Positions 1-8,017 of a stretch of DNA of 64,000 nucleotides are shown here, in pieces. The DNA lies in the NCBI RefSeq assembly GCF_046297895.1, contig NZ_JBKBHC010000011.1, positions 17,565 to 81,564 of the forward strand. The letters are read 5' to 3'. The notes below the pieces were generated by a model, which worked only from the letters and a program-made list of their open reading frames with translations, made no database searches and was not told the DNA's origin. Made by a program: the position numbers and the translations under genes. This DNA comes from Ferrovibrio sp046297895 (GTDB taxonomy: Bacteria; Pseudomonadota; Alphaproteobacteria; Ferrovibrionales; Ferrovibrionaceae). Position 1 is the stretch's first letter, and each line of letters begins with the position of its first letter.

Positions 1-2
1 AG

Positions 3-584
3 GCGACCGTGATCCTCGATGCGCTGGATGGCAGCGGCGCGCTGCCCCTGCCGGCCGACATGCGGCAGGCGGCGGAGGCATTCGCCGCACAGCTCGTGGC
101 GCCACCGCTGCCCGGCCCGACCGGCAGCCTGCCCGTTCCATCGACGCCAGTGGATGGCATGTTCGAAACCTGCCGTGGCGCGGTCGATCGCTGGGAGGCG
201 GAAGAGACCGGTCGCATGGCCACGCGTTTCTATATGGCGCGGTTCTCGGAAGCCGCCGGCAACATGCTGGCCGGCGGCGACCTGACGGCCGAGCAGATGC
301 GCCAGCAGGGCCTGGGATCGGCGGCGCTGGATTACACCATCGACTATTTCCGGCCGCTGAATGTGGGCGACGCCTATTACACCCGAACCGGTATCCTGGA
401 ATTGCGCGAGAAGACCTGGCGCTTCTGTCATTTCCTGCTCGACAGCAACACGCGTCAGCCATTGGCCCGCGCCGAGATCATCGCCGTCCTGTTCGATCTG
501 AAGGCGCGGAAATCCATCGTGATGCCCGAGCATGTGCGGCAGTCGTTCTCCCGGCGTCTGGTGACGCCGCAGCCGGCGGAATAG
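3..584 (+). CDS. Hotdog-fold acyl-CoA thioesterase-like protein, 5' end outside window
   Basis: The frame is open to the window edge, so the gene probably begins upstream; the first internal start is a GTG at 9. The C-terminal ~130 residues read as one hotdog (4HBT) domain: a WEAEETGRMATRFYMARF stretch in the position of the thioesterase active-site loop, then DYTIDYFRPLNVGDAYY and a closing MPEHVRQSF. Related thioesterases carry W-E-C-D-E-M-G-H-M-N in that loop, so the usual catalytic Asp seems to be Glu here. The Pro-rich linker before it suggests the second half of a double-hotdog protein. Substrate unknown; an acyl-CoA or acyl-carrier thioester is the family expectation. Confidence 0.6.
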   Translation, partial: ATVILDALDGSGALPLPADMRQAAEAFAAQLVAPPLPGPTGSLPVPSTPVDGMFETCRGAVDRWEAEETGRMATRFYMARFSEAAGNMLAGGDLTAEQMRQQGLGSAALDYTIDYFRPLNVGDAYYTRTGILELREKTWRFCHFLLDSNTRQPLARAEIIAVLFDLKARKSIVMPEHVRQSFSRRLVTPQPAE

Positions 585-609
585 GGCAGGGAAGGACGGG
601 CGGCGCGAC

Positions 610-1548
610 ATGGAAACCCTGCTCAACGTCTCGCTGCCTTTTTTCGGCCTGATCTTCACCGGCTATGCCGCCGGCTATACCCGGTTGATCACGGCGCAGG
701 CCTATCTGGGCCTGAATGCCTTCGTGATCTGGTTCGCCCTGCCTTCGATGCTGTTCCTGAAAATGTCGGAAGCGCCGGTCTTCGAGGCATTCGATCCGAA
801 ATTCGTCGCCGCCTATACCGGCGGTGGGCTGCTGGCCTATGGCCTGGTGGTGGGCCTCAGCCGTCTGCTGTTCCCGATGAAATGGGGCGAACGGGCCGTG
901 CAGGGCATGGGCGCAAGCTTCGGCAATGTCGGTTTCATGGGACTGCCGATCCTGGTCACGCTGTTTGGCGATGCCGCCGTACTACCAGCCGTGCTGGTGA
1001 TCGTGTTCGATCATATCCTGCTGATCCCGCTCACCACCGCGATCATCGAGGGCACTGGCGGCGGCCATGCCTCGCTGGCCGCGATCTTCCGCAAGGTGGC
1101 GGTCGGTATGAGCCGCAATCCGCTGATCCTCTCCACCTTCGCCGGCCTGATCTGGGGGCTGACCGGCTGGTCCCTGCCGGTGCCGCTGCATGCGCTGCTC
1201 AAGCTGCTGTCGGATGCCTCGGCGCCCTGTGCGCTGTTCGCGCTGGGCCTGACGCTGGTGGGCAGGCCGATTTCCGAAGGGCTGGAGCAGGTGACGCTGA
1301 CCGCCATCGGCAAGCTGGCGATCCATCCGCTGCTGGTCTGGATTCTGGCGGCCTATGTGCTGAAGCTCGACGCCTTCCTCACCGCCGTGGCGGTGATCCA
1401 GGCCTCGATGCCCACGGCGGCGAATGTCTATATCCTCGCCACCGCCACCAATACCTATGTGCAGCGCACCTCCAGCACCATCCTGGTGACGACGATGATC
1501 GCCACGATCACCGTCTCGGCCTTCATGGTGCTGTTCACGGCCTATTAG
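610..1548 (+). CDS. AEC family transporter (auxin efflux carrier-like permease)
   Basis: 312 residues, almost entirely hydrophobic, with about ten predicted membrane segments in two halves, the AEC/PIN-like arrangement. The segment GMGASFGNVGFMGLPI matches the conserved first-half crossover of this family, and the last helix pair (ATATNTYVQRTSSTILVTTM) the second. Bacterial members export or import small carboxylates such as malate or malonate; the substrate cannot be read from sequence. It starts 25 bp after the hotdog gene on the same strand, so co-transcription is likely, and converges on the tryptophan dioxygenase gene 10 bp downstream. Confidence 0.85.
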   Translation: METLLNVSLPFFGLIFTGYAAGYTRLITAQAYLGLNAFVIWFALPSMLFLKMSEAPVFEAFDPKFVAAYTGGGLLAYGLVVGLSRLLFPMKWGERAVQGMGASFGNVGFMGLPILVTLFGDAAVLPAVLVIVFDHILLIPLTTAIIEGTGGGHASLAAIFRKVAVGMSRNPLILSTFAGLIWGLTGWSLPVPLHALLKLLSDASAPCALFALGLTLVGRPISEGLEQVTLTAIGKLAIHPLLVWILAAYVLKLDAFLTAVAVIQASMPTAANVYILATATNTYVQRTSSTILVTTMIATITVSAFMVLFTAY

Positions 1549-1558
1549 GGCGCAGGCG

Positions 1559-2377
1559 CTAGAGCTTGGTGCGCACCGACCACAGTTCGGGGAAGAAGCT
1601 GCGCTCCAGCGCCTGGCGCAGATAGGCCACGCCGGCGCTGCCGCCGGTGCCGGGCCGCATGCCGATGATGCGCTCGACCGTCTTCATGTGGCGGAAGCGC
1701 CATTGCTGGAAACAGTCTTCCACGTCCACCAGTTCCTCGGCCATCTCGTAGAGATCAAAATGGGTCTCGGATTCGCGGTAGACCGTCTGCCACAATGCCT
1801 CGATGCGCGGATCGGCCGCATGCGGCTTCGTCAGGTCGCGCTCCAGGATGTCGGCCGGCACGGGCAGGCCGCGGCGCGCCAGCAGGCGCAGGGCCTCGTC
1901 GTAGATGCTGGGCGCCTCGAAAGCGGCCTGCAGGCGGCCGAAGATGTCGGGACGGTGACGGTGCGGCTTCAGCATCAGGGCGTTCTTGGCGCCCAGCTTG
2001 AATTCGATCAGGCGATACTGCCAGGACTGAAAGCCCGACGAAGAGCCCAATGCCGGACGGAAACGCAGGTAATCGGCCGGCGTCATGGTGGCCAGCACAT
2101 CCCAGGCCTGGATTAGCTGCATCTGCACGCGCGAAACGCGCGACAGGCATTTGAACGACGGGCCCAGTTCGTCGGCCCGGATATGTCGCATCGCCGTGTC
2201 GAGTTCGTGGTTCAGCAGCTTCATCCACAATTCCTGTACCTGATGGATGACGATGAACAGCAGCTCGTCATGTTCGGCCGAGAGCGGCACCTGAGCCGAC
2301 AGAAGGGTGTCGAGCTTCAGGTAGTCGCCATAGCTCATGCGGTCGGAGAAATCGGTCTGGATGCCGTCGGTGGTCAT
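1559..2377 (-). CDS. kynA: Tryptophan 2,3-dioxygenase
   Basis: 272 residues, the bacterial TDO length. The enzyme opens the indole ring of L-tryptophan to N-formylkynurenine using haem and O2. Visible signatures: FIVIHQVQELWMKLL (His45, distal pocket), GFQSWQYRLIEFKLG (Arg122, substrate carboxylate) and FRHMKTVERIIG (His230, proximal haem ligand). The ATG at 2377 is chosen over an upstream TTG because GGAG lies 7 nt before it. It is divergent from the kynureninase-like gene across 76 bp holding a perfect AT-rich palindrome. No kynurenine formamidase (kynB) lies next to it. Confidence 0.95.
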   Translation of the reverse strand: MTTDGIQTDFSDRMSYGDYLKLDTLLSAQVPLSAEHDELLFIVIHQVQELWMKLLNHELDTAMRHIRADELGPSFKCLSRVSRVQMQLIQAWDVLATMTPADYLRFRPALGSSSGFQSWQYRLIEFKLGAKNALMLKPHRHRPDIFGRLQAAFEAPSIYDEALRLLARRGLPVPADILERDLTKPHAADPRIEALWQTVYRESETHFDLYEMAEELVDVEDCFQQWRFRHMKTVERIIGMRPGTGGSAGVAYLRQALERSFFPELWSVRTKL

Positions 2378-2395
2378 GGGCTTGCTCCGCAAATA

Positions 2396-2411
2396 ATTTT
2401 AAGCTTAAAAT
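2396..2411. promoter_or_regulatory. 16-bp perfect palindrome between kynA and kynU
   Basis: ATTTTAAGCTTAAAAT is a perfect 16-bp inverted repeat in the 76-bp divergent region of the tryptophan-catabolic genes. It lies 18 bp upstream of the kynA ATG and 42 bp upstream of the kynU ATG. Such an AT-rich symmetric site in GC-rich DNA is a likely operator; Lrp/AsnC- and MarR-type regulators control kyn genes in other proteobacteria, but no regulator gene is adjacent here, so the protein that binds is unknown. Confidence 0.6.
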
Positions 2412-2453
2412 ATTGTGCCCGGCGCGCATAGGGCGAAAAGCGGGAAGACTGCC

Positions 2454-3599
2454 ATGCTCGACCTGAAATCCCATTTCAGCCGTTTCTCCAGCAGCGACCC
2501 GCAACGATTGCATTTCGCCGCCCACAGCCATCATCCCTGGCCCGATGTCAGCCGCGAGGCGCATATGCGCGCCTGGGACGATGCGGCCTGCCTGATCGAT
2601 GGCAAATGGGAGCGGATCCTGGGCGAAGTGCTGCCCGCGGCGCAGCGGCATATCGGGCGGCAACTGGGCCTGAGCGATCCCACGAGCGTGGTTTTTGCGC
2701 CGAACACCCACGAACTGCTGATGCGGCTGCTCTCCTGCTGCCCGGTGGACCGGCCGGTGCGGGTGCTGACCAGCGACAGCGAGTTCCATTCCTTCACCCG
2801 TCAGATCGCGCGCCTGGAGGAAGACGGCCTGGTGCAGGTATGCCGCGTGGCGGCCGAGCCGTTCGACAGTTTCGCGGCGCGGTTCGTCGATGCCGCCAGC
2901 GCCGGATTCGACCTGATCTATCTCAGCCAGGTTTTTTTCAATTCCGGTTTTGCGGTGTCGGACCTCGATGCCATCGCGGCCGCCGCCGGCGCGGCGCTGC
3001 TGGCGGTGGACGGCTACCACGCCTTCATGGCGCGCCCGGTCGACTGGTCGGGTCTGGAAGGGCGGGCCTTCTATCTGGCCGGGGGCTACAAATACGCCAT
3101 GGCGGGCGAGGGGGTCTGCTTCATGCATTGTCCGCCGGGCTGGGCGCCGCGTCCGCGCGATACCGGCTGGTATGCCGCCTTCGGCGCCCTGAGCCGGGCC
3201 AATGACAGCCGCGTGGCCTATGCGGAAAACGGCTGGCGCTTCATGGGCGCCACCTTCGATGCTTCGGGACTGTATCGCTTCAATGCCGTGCAGGACTGGC
3301 TGCTGGCGCAGGGCATTACGGTGGCAGCGATCCACGAGCATGCCCTGGCCCTGCAGCGGCGCTTCATCGCGGGCCTGCCCGGTTTTCTACCGGTGGAACG
3401 ACTCGTGGTGCCGCCGGCCAACCCGGCACGCGGCAATTTCCTTACCTTCGACCTCGACGACGCCGAGACGGTGCACAGGCGGCTGGCGGATGCCCGCATC
3501 GTCACCGATCTGCGCGGCCGGCGCCTGCGCTTCGGCTTCGGCCTGCACCAGACCCAGGCTGATGTCGACGAGCTGCTGCGGCGGCTTCAGAGCTTGTAG
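2454..3599 (+). CDS. kynU: Kynureninase-like PLP enzyme (class V aminotransferase fold)
   Basis: 381 residues from the ATG at 2454, which has GGGAAG upstream. Class V PLP-fold marks: LAVDGYHAF (Asp186, pyridine-nitrogen ligand) and AGGYKYAMAGEG (Lys213, Schiff-base lysine), the latter similar to the NYKYLNAGPG-type motif of kynureninases. Kynureninase splits L-kynurenine to anthranilate and alanine. The divergent pairing with tryptophan dioxygenase supports that role, but overall resemblance to classical KynU is modest, so it may belong to a separate clade. The 3' end overlaps the convergent aldolase-fold gene by 13 bp. Confidence 0.7.
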   Translation: MLDLKSHFSRFSSSDPQRLHFAAHSHHPWPDVSREAHMRAWDDAACLIDGKWERILGEVLPAAQRHIGRQLGLSDPTSVVFAPNTHELLMRLLSCCPVDRPVRVLTSDSEFHSFTRQIARLEEDGLVQVCRVAAEPFDSFAARFVDAASAGFDLIYLSQVFFNSGFAVSDLDAIAAAAGAALLAVDGYHAFMARPVDWSGLEGRAFYLAGGYKYAMAGEGVCFMHCPPGWAPRPRDTGWYAAFGALSRANDSRVAYAENGWRFMGATFDASGLYRFNAVQDWLLAQGITVAAIHEHALALQRRFIAGLPGFLPVERLVVPPANPARGNFLTFDLDDAETVHRRLADARIVTDLRGRRLRFGFGLHQTQADVDELLRRLQSL

Positions 3600-4366
3600 C
3601 TGGGATCCTTCGCGTCCAGCATGCGCAGCAGGCCGGCCCAGGCCAGGCCGCTGACATCGATTTTCATCCCGCGGACCTGCGCCTTCACCACTTCCTGCAC
3701 GGCCGCCGGCGGCAGATGCATCGGCCGGCCGCCGGCCAGCGCCCGCACCTGGGCCTGGCAGGCGCGTTCCAGCAGGTGGATGTTGAGGAAGGCCTGGGCC
3801 ACCGTCCGGCCGCAGGCCAGCGTGCCGTGATTGCGCAGGATCATCAGGTTGTTCATGCCCAGATCGGCCACCAGCCGCTCGCGTTCATCGAGATTGAGGG
3901 CAATGCCTTCAAACTCGTGGTAGCTGAGGGTGCTGAGCGCGACCATGGCGGTCTGGCTGAGCGGCAGCAGGCCCTCGGCCATGGCCGAGACCGCGATGCC
4001 GTCGCCGGTATGCAGGTGCAGCACGCAGCCCACATCGTGGCGCGCGGCATGCACGGCGGAATGGATGGTGAAGCCGGCCGGATTGATGATGTGGTCGGTG
4101 GGCGAAACGATATTGCCGTCCAGATCCACCTTCACCAGCGAGGAGGCCGTGATCTCGTGGAACATCCAGCCATAGGGATTGATCAGGAAATGCTCCTGCG
4201 GTCCCGGCACGCGGGCGGAGATATGGGTGAAAATCAGGTCGTCCCAGCCGTAATGCGCCACCAGGCGATAGGCGGCGGCCAGGTCGACGCGCACCTGCCA
4301 TTCCTCGGGCGTGACGCCGGTGCGGATCTCGGATACGGCCTGCAGCGGCATGGCGGACGGAGTCAT
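3587..4366 (-). CDS. Class II aldolase/adducin domain protein
   Basis: 259 residues with the zinc-site pattern of the class II aldolase/adducin fold: FTHISARVPG, CVLHLHTGDGI (the His-x-His pair) and ILRNHGTLACG. By eye, the catalytic Glu of fuculose-phosphate aldolase seems to be Gly in the aligned stretch NPAGFTIHSAVH, so it may be an adducin-like member, decarboxylase or epimerase rather than an aldolase. The ATG has GGAGG 5 nt upstream. It is the last gene of the TRAP-amidase operon, 14 bp after the 60-residue membrane protein, which points to catabolism of the imported compound. Confidence 0.8.
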   Translation of the reverse strand: MTPSAMPLQAVSEIRTGVTPEEWQVRVDLAAAYRLVAHYGWDDLIFTHISARVPGPQEHFLINPYGWMFHEITASSLVKVDLDGNIVSPTDHIINPAGFTIHSAVHAARHDVGCVLHLHTGDGIAVSAMAEGLLPLSQTAMVALSTLSYHEFEGIALNLDERERLVADLGMNNLMILRNHGTLACGRTVAQAFLNIHLLERACQAQVRALAGGRPMHLPPAAVQEVVKAQVRGMKIDVSGLAWAGLLRMLDAKDPSYKL

Positions 4367-4380
4367 GGCGGCCTCCGGGC

Positions 4381-4563
4381 TCAGTTGCCGGCATTGTCGC
4401 GGATTTCCCGCATGGTCTTGATGAAGTCGTAGATCATCAGGCCGATCACGAAGACCATGATGGCGATCAGCGGCACAGCCTTGATCCAGGCCATCAGAAA
4501 GCCGAGGAACGTGCAGAGCATGGTGATGGCGATGATGCCGGCCAGCAGATTGGATTTGAACAT
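4381..4563 (-). CDS. Small 60-residue two-helix membrane protein
   Basis: A 60-residue ORF with two hydrophobic segments (about residues 5-25 and 29-46) and a charged tail KTMREIRDNAGN. GGGAG lies 6 nt upstream of its ATG. It sits 17 bp after the amidase gene and 14 bp before the aldolase-fold gene, all minus strand, so it is almost certainly translated as part of this operon. I do not recognise the family. Position suggests a role tied to the TRAP transporter or to membrane tethering of the amidase, but nothing in the residues proves it. Confidence 0.7.
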   Translation of the reverse strand: MFKSNLLAGIIAITMLCTFLGFLMAWIKAVPLIAIMVFVIGLMIYDFIKTMREIRDNAGN

Positions 4564-4580
4564 GGCGGTCTCCCGTCCGG

Positions 4581-5924
4581 TCAGTTGAAATCGTAGTTGA
4601 AAAGCCAGTTGGCGGTGCGCAGCAGCTTCGCGTCGCTGCCGCGCGAGCCCACCAGTTGCACGCCGATCGGCATGCCGTTCTCGCCCTGCAGCAGGGGAAT
4701 GCTTACCGCAGGCATGCCGCAGAAGGTCCAGACCGTGCAGAAAACCGGACTGCCGGTTGCGTGCAGACCCTGCGGCGCCACGCCCGGCGCGGCCGGGGTG
4801 ATGATGGCGTCGTAGGCGAATAGGGTATCTTCCAATGCGGCGCTCAGGCGTTCGATGGCCTCGATGGCGCGGGCATAGTCGAAACTGCTGTAGCCGGCGC
4901 GTCCGCGTGCGATCATCTCGCGCAGGACCGTACTGATCTGCTCGGGCGAGTCGTCGTATTCGCGGGCCAGGTTTACCGCCAGATCGGTTTCCATCACCGT
5001 CTTGTGCCAGCCGACGGCATCGCCGAAGGCCGAGGGCAGGTCGATGCGCTCGACGGCCGAGCCCAGGGCTGCGACCAGTTCGGCGAAGCCCTCCTGCGTG
5101 TCCGGGCTGGCCTGATCCCACAGAGGCGAGGGCGCAAAAGCCAGCCGCGGCGTCACCGGCGGCAGGCCGGCCGCCATCTCGCGCAGCGGCATGCGCTGCG
5201 GCCGGGTTGCCGGATCGTCGGGGTCAAATCCGATCATGCATTCGGCAATCAGGGCCGCATCGGTGACCGAGCGGGCAAAAACGCCCACATGATCCAGCGC
5301 GCGGGACAGGCGCAGGGCGCCGGTACGCGGAATCAGGCCGAAGCTGGGTTTGTAGCCGACGATGCCGCAGAAGGAGGCCGGGCGGATCACCGAGCCGTTG
5401 GTCTGGCTGCCGATGGCCAGCGGTACCATGCCCGCGGCGACGGCGGCGGCCGAACCGCTGGAGGAACCACCCGGCGTGCGGGTCGGGTCCAGCGGATTGG
5501 CCGTCTTGCCCGGGTGATAGACGGCGAATTCGGTGGTCACCGTCTTGCCCAGGATCACCGCGCCGGCCTGGCGCAGCATGGCCACGGCGGCGGCATCCCG
5601 GCGCGGCGTGCGGCCGGCATGCAGGGGCGAACCGTCGCCGGTGGGCATGTCATGGGTGTCGAAAATGTCCTTCACGCCGACCGGCACGCCGTGCAGCGGG
5701 CCATGGGGCTTGCCGGCGCGATGGGCATCGTCGGCCATGTCGGCCTGCAAAAGGGCGAGGTCGCGATCGAGGAAGGTCCAGGCGCCAACGGTGTCTTCCT
5801 GCCGCGCGATACTGTCAAGGCAGGCCTCGGTCAGTTCCCGCGAGGTCAGGCGCCCATCGGCGATGGCGGCGGCCGCGTCCGCAGCCGCCATCCATTCCAG
5901 CCCGTCACTGGTCGTCACTGTCAT
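4581..5924 (-). CDS. Amidase, amidase-signature family
   Basis: 447 residues, typical for the family. The Ser-cisSer-Lys triad is readable: PVGVKDIFDT (Lys85), the Gly/Ser-rich PGGSSSGSAAAVAAG (cis-Ser about 154-155) and IGSQTNGSVIRPASF (nucleophile about Ser178). Members hydrolyse amides to carboxylate plus ammonia; GatA-type tRNA amidotransferase is unlikely because gatB/gatC are absent. It is 20 bp downstream of dctM, so the likely substrate is an amide-bearing compound brought in by the TRAP system. The ribosome site (GGAG 14 nt upstream) is distant, so the start is slightly uncertain. Confidence 0.9.
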   Translation of the reverse strand: MTVTTSDGLEWMAAADAAAAIADGRLTSRELTEACLDSIARQEDTVGAWTFLDRDLALLQADMADDAHRAGKPHGPLHGVPVGVKDIFDTHDMPTGDGSPLHAGRTPRRDAAAVAMLRQAGAVILGKTVTTEFAVYHPGKTANPLDPTRTPGGSSSGSAAAVAAGMVPLAIGSQTNGSVIRPASFCGIVGYKPSFGLIPRTGALRLSRALDHVGVFARSVTDAALIAECMIGFDPDDPATRPQRMPLREMAAGLPPVTPRLAFAPSPLWDQASPDTQEGFAELVAALGSAVERIDLPSAFGDAVGWHKTVMETDLAVNLAREYDDSPEQISTVLREMIARGRAGYSSFDYARAIEAIERLSAALEDTLFAYDAIITPAAPGVAPQGLHATGSPVFCTVWTFCGMPAVSIPLLQGENGMPIGVQLVGSRGSDAKLLRTANWLFNYDFN

Positions 5925-5944
5925 GGCTGCGTCACTCGCTCCAC

Positions 5945-7300
5945 TCAGCGGATTTCATACAGGTATTCCGGCAGCCACAGCACGATGCCGGGGAAGACGT
6001 AGACCAGCACCATGCACAGGAACACGATGAAGACGAAAGGCAGCGCCCCGTTGAAAATGTCGGTCAGCTTCACATGCGGCGGTGCCACGCCCTTCAGGTA
6101 ATAGGCGGCCATGGCGATCGGTGGCGTGTTGAACGATGTCTGGATGTTCAGCGCCACCAGGATGCCGAAGAAGATCGGGTCGATCTCGAATATCTTCAGC
6201 AGCGGCAGGAAGATCGGCACGAAGATGATGGTGATTTCGGTCCATTCCAGCGGCCAGCCCAGCAGGAAGATGATCAGCTGGGTCAGGATCAGGAATTCGA
6301 TCGGGGTGAGGTTGAGGCCGACGAAGAAATCCTCCACCACCTTCTGGCCGCCGAGATAGGCGAAAACCGAGGAGAAGATCCACGATCCGATGAACAGATA
6401 GCAGACCATGGCCGTGGCCCGCGCGGTGAGATACACGGAATCGCGGACACGCTCGAAGGTGATCTGGCGATAGGCGGCGGCCAGGACCATACTGCCCAGG
6501 GCGCCCACGCCGGCGGCTTCCGACGGTGTTGCCAGGCCGAACAGGATGGCGCCAAGAACCGACAGGATGAGCAGGGCCAACGGCATGAAGGATGTGGCCA
6601 GTTCCCAGAAAACCCGGCGCAACGGAACATCGGTCATCGACTTGGGCAGCTTGGGTGCCCATTCCGGCTTGATCATCGCGACGATAATGACATAGACGAT
6701 GTAAAGGCCGGCCAGCAGGAAGCCCGGGAAGAAGGCTGCGGCATACAGCTTCACCGCCGAGATGCCGGCGGTGGCGGCATAGACGATCAGCAGGATCGAG
6801 GGCGGGATCAGGATGCCGAGGCAGCCGCCCGCACAAACCACGCCGCCTGCCAGCTTGGTGCTGTAGCCGGCGCGCAGCATCGCCGGGAAGGCCAGCAGGC
6901 CCATCAGGGTGACGACGGCGCCGACGATGCCGGTGGCGGTGGCAAACAGCGCACAGGTGATCAGCGTGGCGACGGCCAGGGAACCCGGGATGTTCTTCGC
7001 GGCGATCTGCACCGAATGGAATAATCGGTCGAGGATGTTCGCCCTTTCCACCATGTAGCCCATGAACAGGAAAAGCGGGATTGCCGTCAGCACGTCGCTG
7101 GAGGTGACCTCGAAGGTCTTCTGCACCAGCAGGCTGAAGATGCGGTTACCGAAGATGTTGTCCAACTGGTTCGGTCCGGCAAAGGCGTAATACCCGAACC
7201 CGACACCCATGGCCGCCAGGGTGAAGGCAATCGGGAATCCAAGCAGGACGATCAGGATGAACAGGCCCAGCATCAGCAGGCCGACTTGAGGATCGGTCAT
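5945..7300 (-). CDS. dctM: TRAP transporter large permease subunit, DctM family
   Basis: 451 residues, highly hydrophobic, with about a dozen membrane segments and the DctM pattern (SDVLTAIPLFLFMGYMVE near the N-terminus, CAGGCLGILIPPSILLIVYA in the middle). It is the ion-coupled channel subunit that moves a substrate handed over by the DctP protein, driven by the sodium gradient in studied relatives. The start lies 3 bp from the end of dctQ. DctM is the second permease gene of the six-gene operon. Confidence 0.95.
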   Translation of the reverse strand: MTDPQVGLLMLGLFILIVLLGFPIAFTLAAMGVGFGYYAFAGPNQLDNIFGNRIFSLLVQKTFEVTSSDVLTAIPLFLFMGYMVERANILDRLFHSVQIAAKNIPGSLAVATLITCALFATATGIVGAVVTLMGLLAFPAMLRAGYSTKLAGGVVCAGGCLGILIPPSILLIVYAATAGISAVKLYAAAFFPGFLLAGLYIVYVIIVAMIKPEWAPKLPKSMTDVPLRRVFWELATSFMPLALLILSVLGAILFGLATPSEAAGVGALGSMVLAAAYRQITFERVRDSVYLTARATAMVCYLFIGSWIFSSVFAYLGGQKVVEDFFVGLNLTPIEFLILTQLIIFLLGWPLEWTEITIIFVPIFLPLLKIFEIDPIFFGILVALNIQTSFNTPPIAMAAYYLKGVAPPHVKLTDIFNGALPFVFIVFLCMVLVYVFPGIVLWLPEYLYEIR

Positions 7301-7303
7301 CGG

Positions 7304-7912
7304 TCAGGCCCCCTTGCCTGAAACGGAATTTTTCTCTTCTTGTTCGCGCAGCATCTGCTGTTCGGCGAGTATGGCGGACTCCATCTCCTCAACGTCGTGC
7401 AGACGTTGCGGCCATGCGCCGTTGCGGATGCAGAGAATGCAGCGGGTCACGTCGGCTGCCCCCTGTAAGAACAGCAGAACGCCGGTCACCGGGATAAGGG
7501 TCTTGAGCGGAAACACCGGAATGCCCGCCGGGCTGAAGATGCTCAATTCCTTGAACATCACCGACATCTTGGCGAAGTTCCAGCCGGCCCAGATGAAGGC
7601 GATCACCGCCGGAAAAAAGAAAATGCCATACAGCACCAGGTCTACTGTCGCCTGAACCCGCGGCGGCCAAAGCCGATAGAAGATATCGGCGCGCACATGG
7701 CCGTTGCGCGACAGTGTGTAGGCGCCGGCCATCAGGAACATCGCGCCATACATGATGTAGCTGATGTCGAAGGCCCATGTTGTCGGCGCGCCGAGCAGAT
7801 AGCGCATGAACACTTCGTAGCTGACACCGAGCGTGAGAATCAGGATAAGCCAGCCGAAAGCTTTGCCGATCCAGGCGCTGAGCAGGTCGATGAAAAGCAG
7901 AAATCTTGTCAT
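7304..7912 (-). CDS. dctQ: TRAP transporter small permease subunit, DctQ family
   Basis: 202 residues with four predicted membrane helices and the DctQ-type pattern of a Trp-rich middle (GAPTTWAFDISYIMYGAMFL) and NGHVRADIFY. It supports DctM in the inner membrane. The C-terminal ~40 residues are a charged, coiled-coil-like tail (EEMESAILAEQQMLREQEE), longer than in many DctQ proteins. It is separated from dctP by 105 bp that contain a strong hairpin. Confidence 0.92.
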   Translation of the reverse strand: MTRFLLFIDLLSAWIGKAFGWLILILTLGVSYEVFMRYLLGAPTTWAFDISYIMYGAMFLMAGAYTLSRNGHVRADIFYRLWPPRVQATVDLVLYGIFFFPAVIAFIWAGWNFAKMSVMFKELSIFSPAGIPVFPLKTLIPVTGVLLFLQGAADVTRCILCIRNGAWPQRLHDVEEMESAILAEQQMLREQEEKNSVSGKGA

Positions 7913-7958
7913 TGGCTGTTTCTAACCCCGAAACGGAAAGCCCTGGGGAGGATGAAGA

Positions 7959-7982
7959 GGGCGGCGCCTTGCGGCGCCGCCC
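7959..7982 (-). promoter_or_regulatory. GC hairpin between dctP and dctQ
   Basis: GGGCGGCGCC / GGCGCCGCCC is a perfect 10-bp stem with a TTGC loop in the 105-bp dctP-dctQ gap. The minus-strand sequence after it is not T-rich, so it is not a full intrinsic terminator. Comparable intercistronic hairpins protect upstream mRNA or attenuate read-through, so the periplasmic binding protein is made in excess over the permeases. That role is inferred. Confidence 0.55.
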
Positions 7983-8017
7983 GTGGTTGAAATCGAGGCT
8001 TGGTCGGATCGCTCCGA

